A program made the position numbers and the translations under genes. Below, piece after piece: positions 5,118 through 6,295 of a stretch of 6,295 nucleotides of DNA. Within the stretch, counting starts at the first letter, position 1; the number at the start of each line of letters is the position of its first letter. The stretch comes from Bacillota bacterium (lineage in GTDB: Bacteria; Bacillota; Dethiobacteria; DTU022). The stretch spans positions 1 through 6,295 of the forward strand of contig JAAZPS010000066.1 of the NCBI GenBank assembly GCA_012797095.1, written 5' to 3'. The notes below the pieces were generated by a model, which saw only the letters and a list, made by a program, of their open reading frames with translations, did no database searches and was not told where the DNA came from.

Positions 5118-6014
5118 ATCAGCTACGGCCAACTTTTCGAGAGCGGGGCGCTGCACTTGCGGGTGGAGCGGCTCAACGAGCTGCTCGAGCCCTGCCGGAT
5201 CTGTCCCCGGGAATGTGGGGCTCTCAGAATATCCGGGGAACGCGGCGAATGCGGCGCGGGAAAAGAGATTGAAATTTCAAGTTTCGGCCCGCACCATGGT
5301 GAGGAGGGTCCTCTGGTCGGCCGGGGAGGCTCGGGGACGATCTTCTTCGCTTTTTGCAGCCTGCACTGCGTCTTCTGCCAGAACTTCGAGATCAGCCGGG
5401 GACTGGTCAGGAACAGCGTGACCGCCTCCGGGCTGGCGGAGATCATGCTCGGACTGCAGGAGCGGGGTTGCGAAAATATCAATCTGGTTACTCCCACCCA
5501 CTATCTGCCCCAGATCGTCGAGGCGGTCGCTGTCGCCGCCGGGAGAGGCTTGCAGCTGCCCCTGGTATACAACTGCGGCGGCTACGAAAGGATCGAGTCA
5601 CTGCGCCTGCTGGAGCGGATTATCGATATCTATATGCCCGATTTCAAATATGATGATGAAAAAACAGCCCGGAAGTACTCCGGGGTCAGCGGCTATCCCC
5701 GGATCGCCCGGGCAGCCCTCCGGGAAATGCACCGCCAGGTGGGCGACCTGAGCCTGGATGAAGATGGAGCGGCGCTGAAGGGGCTGCTGATCCGTCATCT
5801 GGTCATGCCCGGTGATCTCGCCGGCACGGCCGGGCTGATGGAATTTATTGCCCGGCAGATTTCGCCCCGCAGCTGGATCAATATCATGGAGCAGTACCGC
5901 CCCGCGTACCGGACCGATCGTTATCCCGAGATCGATCGCCGGATCACCCGCCGGGAATATCTGGATGCGCTGGCTGCAGCCGGGGAGAGCGGTCCCGGGT
6001 TCAACCTGCTGTAA
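5118..6014 (+). CDS. Radical SAM protein, PflX-like (COG1313), function unknown; probable AUC start
   Basis: The protein has the CX3CX2C cluster of radical SAM enzymes (C80, C84, C87 counting from 5118), which binds a [4Fe-4S] cluster and cleaves S-adenosylmethionine. A second group, C26-x2-C29-x3-C33-x11-C45, precedes it and may bind another metal or Fe-S cluster. Other family-like segments are GSGTIFF (71-77), PTH (126-128), NCGGY (152-156), YMPDFKY (172-178), HLVMPG (227-232) and MEQYRP near residue 257. This matches proteins often named putative pyruvate formate-lyase activating enzyme, but no glycyl-radical enzyme gene is nearby and the real substrate is unknown. The first conventional start is TTG 5157 (285 aa). 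Starting at ATC 5118 (298 aa) adds ISYGQLFESGALH, which resembles the N-terminus I recall for this family and fits the ribosome binding site. The upstream in-frame stop is TAG 5082. rnfC follows after 114 bases. Family sure, start likely, function open. Confidence 0.9.
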   Translation: MSYGQLFESGALHLRVERLNELLEPCRICPRECGALRISGERGECGAGKEIEISSFGPHHGEEGPLVGRGGSGTIFFAFCSLHCVFCQNFEISRGLVRNSVTASGLAEIMLGLQERGCENINLVTPTHYLPQIVEAVAVAAGRGLQLPLVYNCGGYERIESLRLLERIIDIYMPDFKYDDEKTARKYSGVSGYPRIARAALREMHRQVGDLSLDEDGAALKGLLIRHLVMPGDLAGTAGLMEFIARQISPRSWINIMEQYRPAYRTDRYPEIDRRITRREYLDALAAAGESGPGFNLL

Positions 6015-6128
6015 CCGCCTTTCATCCGGAGCCGGCAGGAAATAAAACAGGTTTAACGAATTGATAGGTTATATTGTGCAATTTATTTGGTCAGTTTGAC
6101 TTCATAGAAAAGGGGTGAGCTTTTCAAT
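6015..6128 (+). promoter_or_regulatory. Intergenic leader of rnfC with its ribosome binding site in a hairpin loop
   Basis: The 114 bases are A+T-rich after about 6040. No clear terminator for the radical SAM gene is seen. A TATATT (6070-6075) resembles a -10 box but has no good -35 partner; TTGATA (6061-6066) resembles a -35 box but its -10 partner is poor. AGGGGTG (6111-6117) is the likely ribosome binding site, 11 bases before the ATG. GAAAAG (6107-6112) and CTTTTC (6120-6125) can pair, leaving most of the site in a 7-base loop. Confidence 0.45.
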
Positions 6129-6295
6129 ATGGGTGTGGCATTTTTCAAAGGAGGCGTTCACCCGGAATATCGTAAAGAGCTGACATCTTCCCTGGCGATC
6201 ACCGCTGCTCCAATTCCTGAAAAAATCGTTGTTCCGCTTCAGCAGCATATCGGCGCTCCCTGCGAACCGCTGGTCAAGGTAGGCGACCGGGTCAA
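6129..6295 (+). CDS. rnfC: Ion-translocating electron transport complex subunit RnfC, N-terminal fragment
   Basis: RnfC is the peripheral NADH-binding, Fe-S-containing subunit of the membrane Rnf complex. That complex couples electron transfer between ferredoxin and NAD+ to Na+ or H+ transport across the cytoplasmic membrane. Only 55 codons are in the window. They show the diagnostic N-terminus: FKGGVHPEY (residues 6-14), an IPEKIVVPL stretch (29-37), then QQHIGAPCEPLVKVGDRV (38-55), the start of the barrel-sandwich (lipoyl-like) domain typical of RnfC. The ATG has AGGGGTG 11 bases upstream. In Clostridia rnfC usually opens an rnfCDGEAB operon, so the other subunits are expected just beyond base 6295 (inference). 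Identity sure despite the short fragment. Confidence 0.92.
   Translation, partial: MGVAFFKGGVHPEYRKELTSSLAITAAPIPEKIVVPLQQHIGAPCEPLVKVGDRV

Noticed and set aside
4962..5156. 64-codon minus-strand frame in the folC-radical SAM spacer
   Set aside because: It runs antisense through the promoter and ribosome binding site of the next gene and has no recognisable features.
5157..5159. TTG as the start of the radical SAM gene
   Set aside because: It is the first conventional start codon but has no ribosome binding site at a usable distance, and it would drop the segment that resembles the family N-terminus. It stays the fallback if AUC is refuted.
5118..6014. True pyruvate formate-lyase activating enzyme (pflA)
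   Set aside because: The N-terminal four-cysteine group, the overall motifs and the absence of a pflB-type gene fit the PflX/COG1313 family instead; the common database name is misleading.
6073..6092. Rex (NADH-sensing repressor) operator before rnfC
   Set aside because: Only the left half (TTGTGCA) resembles the TTGTGAA-N4-TTCACAA consensus; the right half does not match.

Overview
The window looks like core chromosome of an anaerobic, fairly G+C-rich member of the Bacillota (Clostridia-type). The basis is a valS-folC pair, strong AGGAGG-type ribosome binding sites, sigma-A-like promoters with 17-base spacers, and the start of an Rnf complex gene (rnfC), an energy-conservation system common in anaerobic Clostridia. 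This placement is an inference from gene content and style; the genus cannot be read from the sequence. There are no rRNA or tRNA genes, CRISPR arrays, insertion sequences or attachment sites.

Layout. Positions 1-496 (minus strand) carry the first 165 codons of a biotin-protein ligase (birA) without the usual N-terminal DNA-binding domain. Positions 497-835 are a divergent, partly A+T-rich intergenic region. It holds a birA promoter that would give a nearly leaderless mRNA, a minus-strand intrinsic terminator with a perfect -10 box just upstream of it, overlapping ATTAC/GTAAT repeats, and a valS promoter whose -35 box sits inside an inverted repeat. Positions 836-3514 encode valyl-tRNA synthetase, followed after 3 bases by folC (3518-4870), so these two form an operon. 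Positions 4871-5117 are intergenic with a good promoter. Positions 5118-6014 encode a PflX-like (COG1313) radical SAM protein of unknown function, whose best-supported start is an unusual AUC codon. Positions 6129-6295 hold the first 55 codons of rnfC, running off the window.

How the genes relate. birA (protein biotinylation), valS (tRNA charging) and folC (folate polyglutamylation) are housekeeping genes grouped by position rather than by pathway. The radical SAM gene has its own promoter and lies directly before rnfC with no obvious terminator between them, so some read-through into the Rnf operon is possible. A functional link to Rnf is not demonstrated.

The observations most worth a second look are the AUC start of the radical SAM gene, the promoter-terminator unit and leaderless birA promoter in the divergent region, and the uncharacterised radical SAM protein itself. 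No wholly new multi-gene system is visible.
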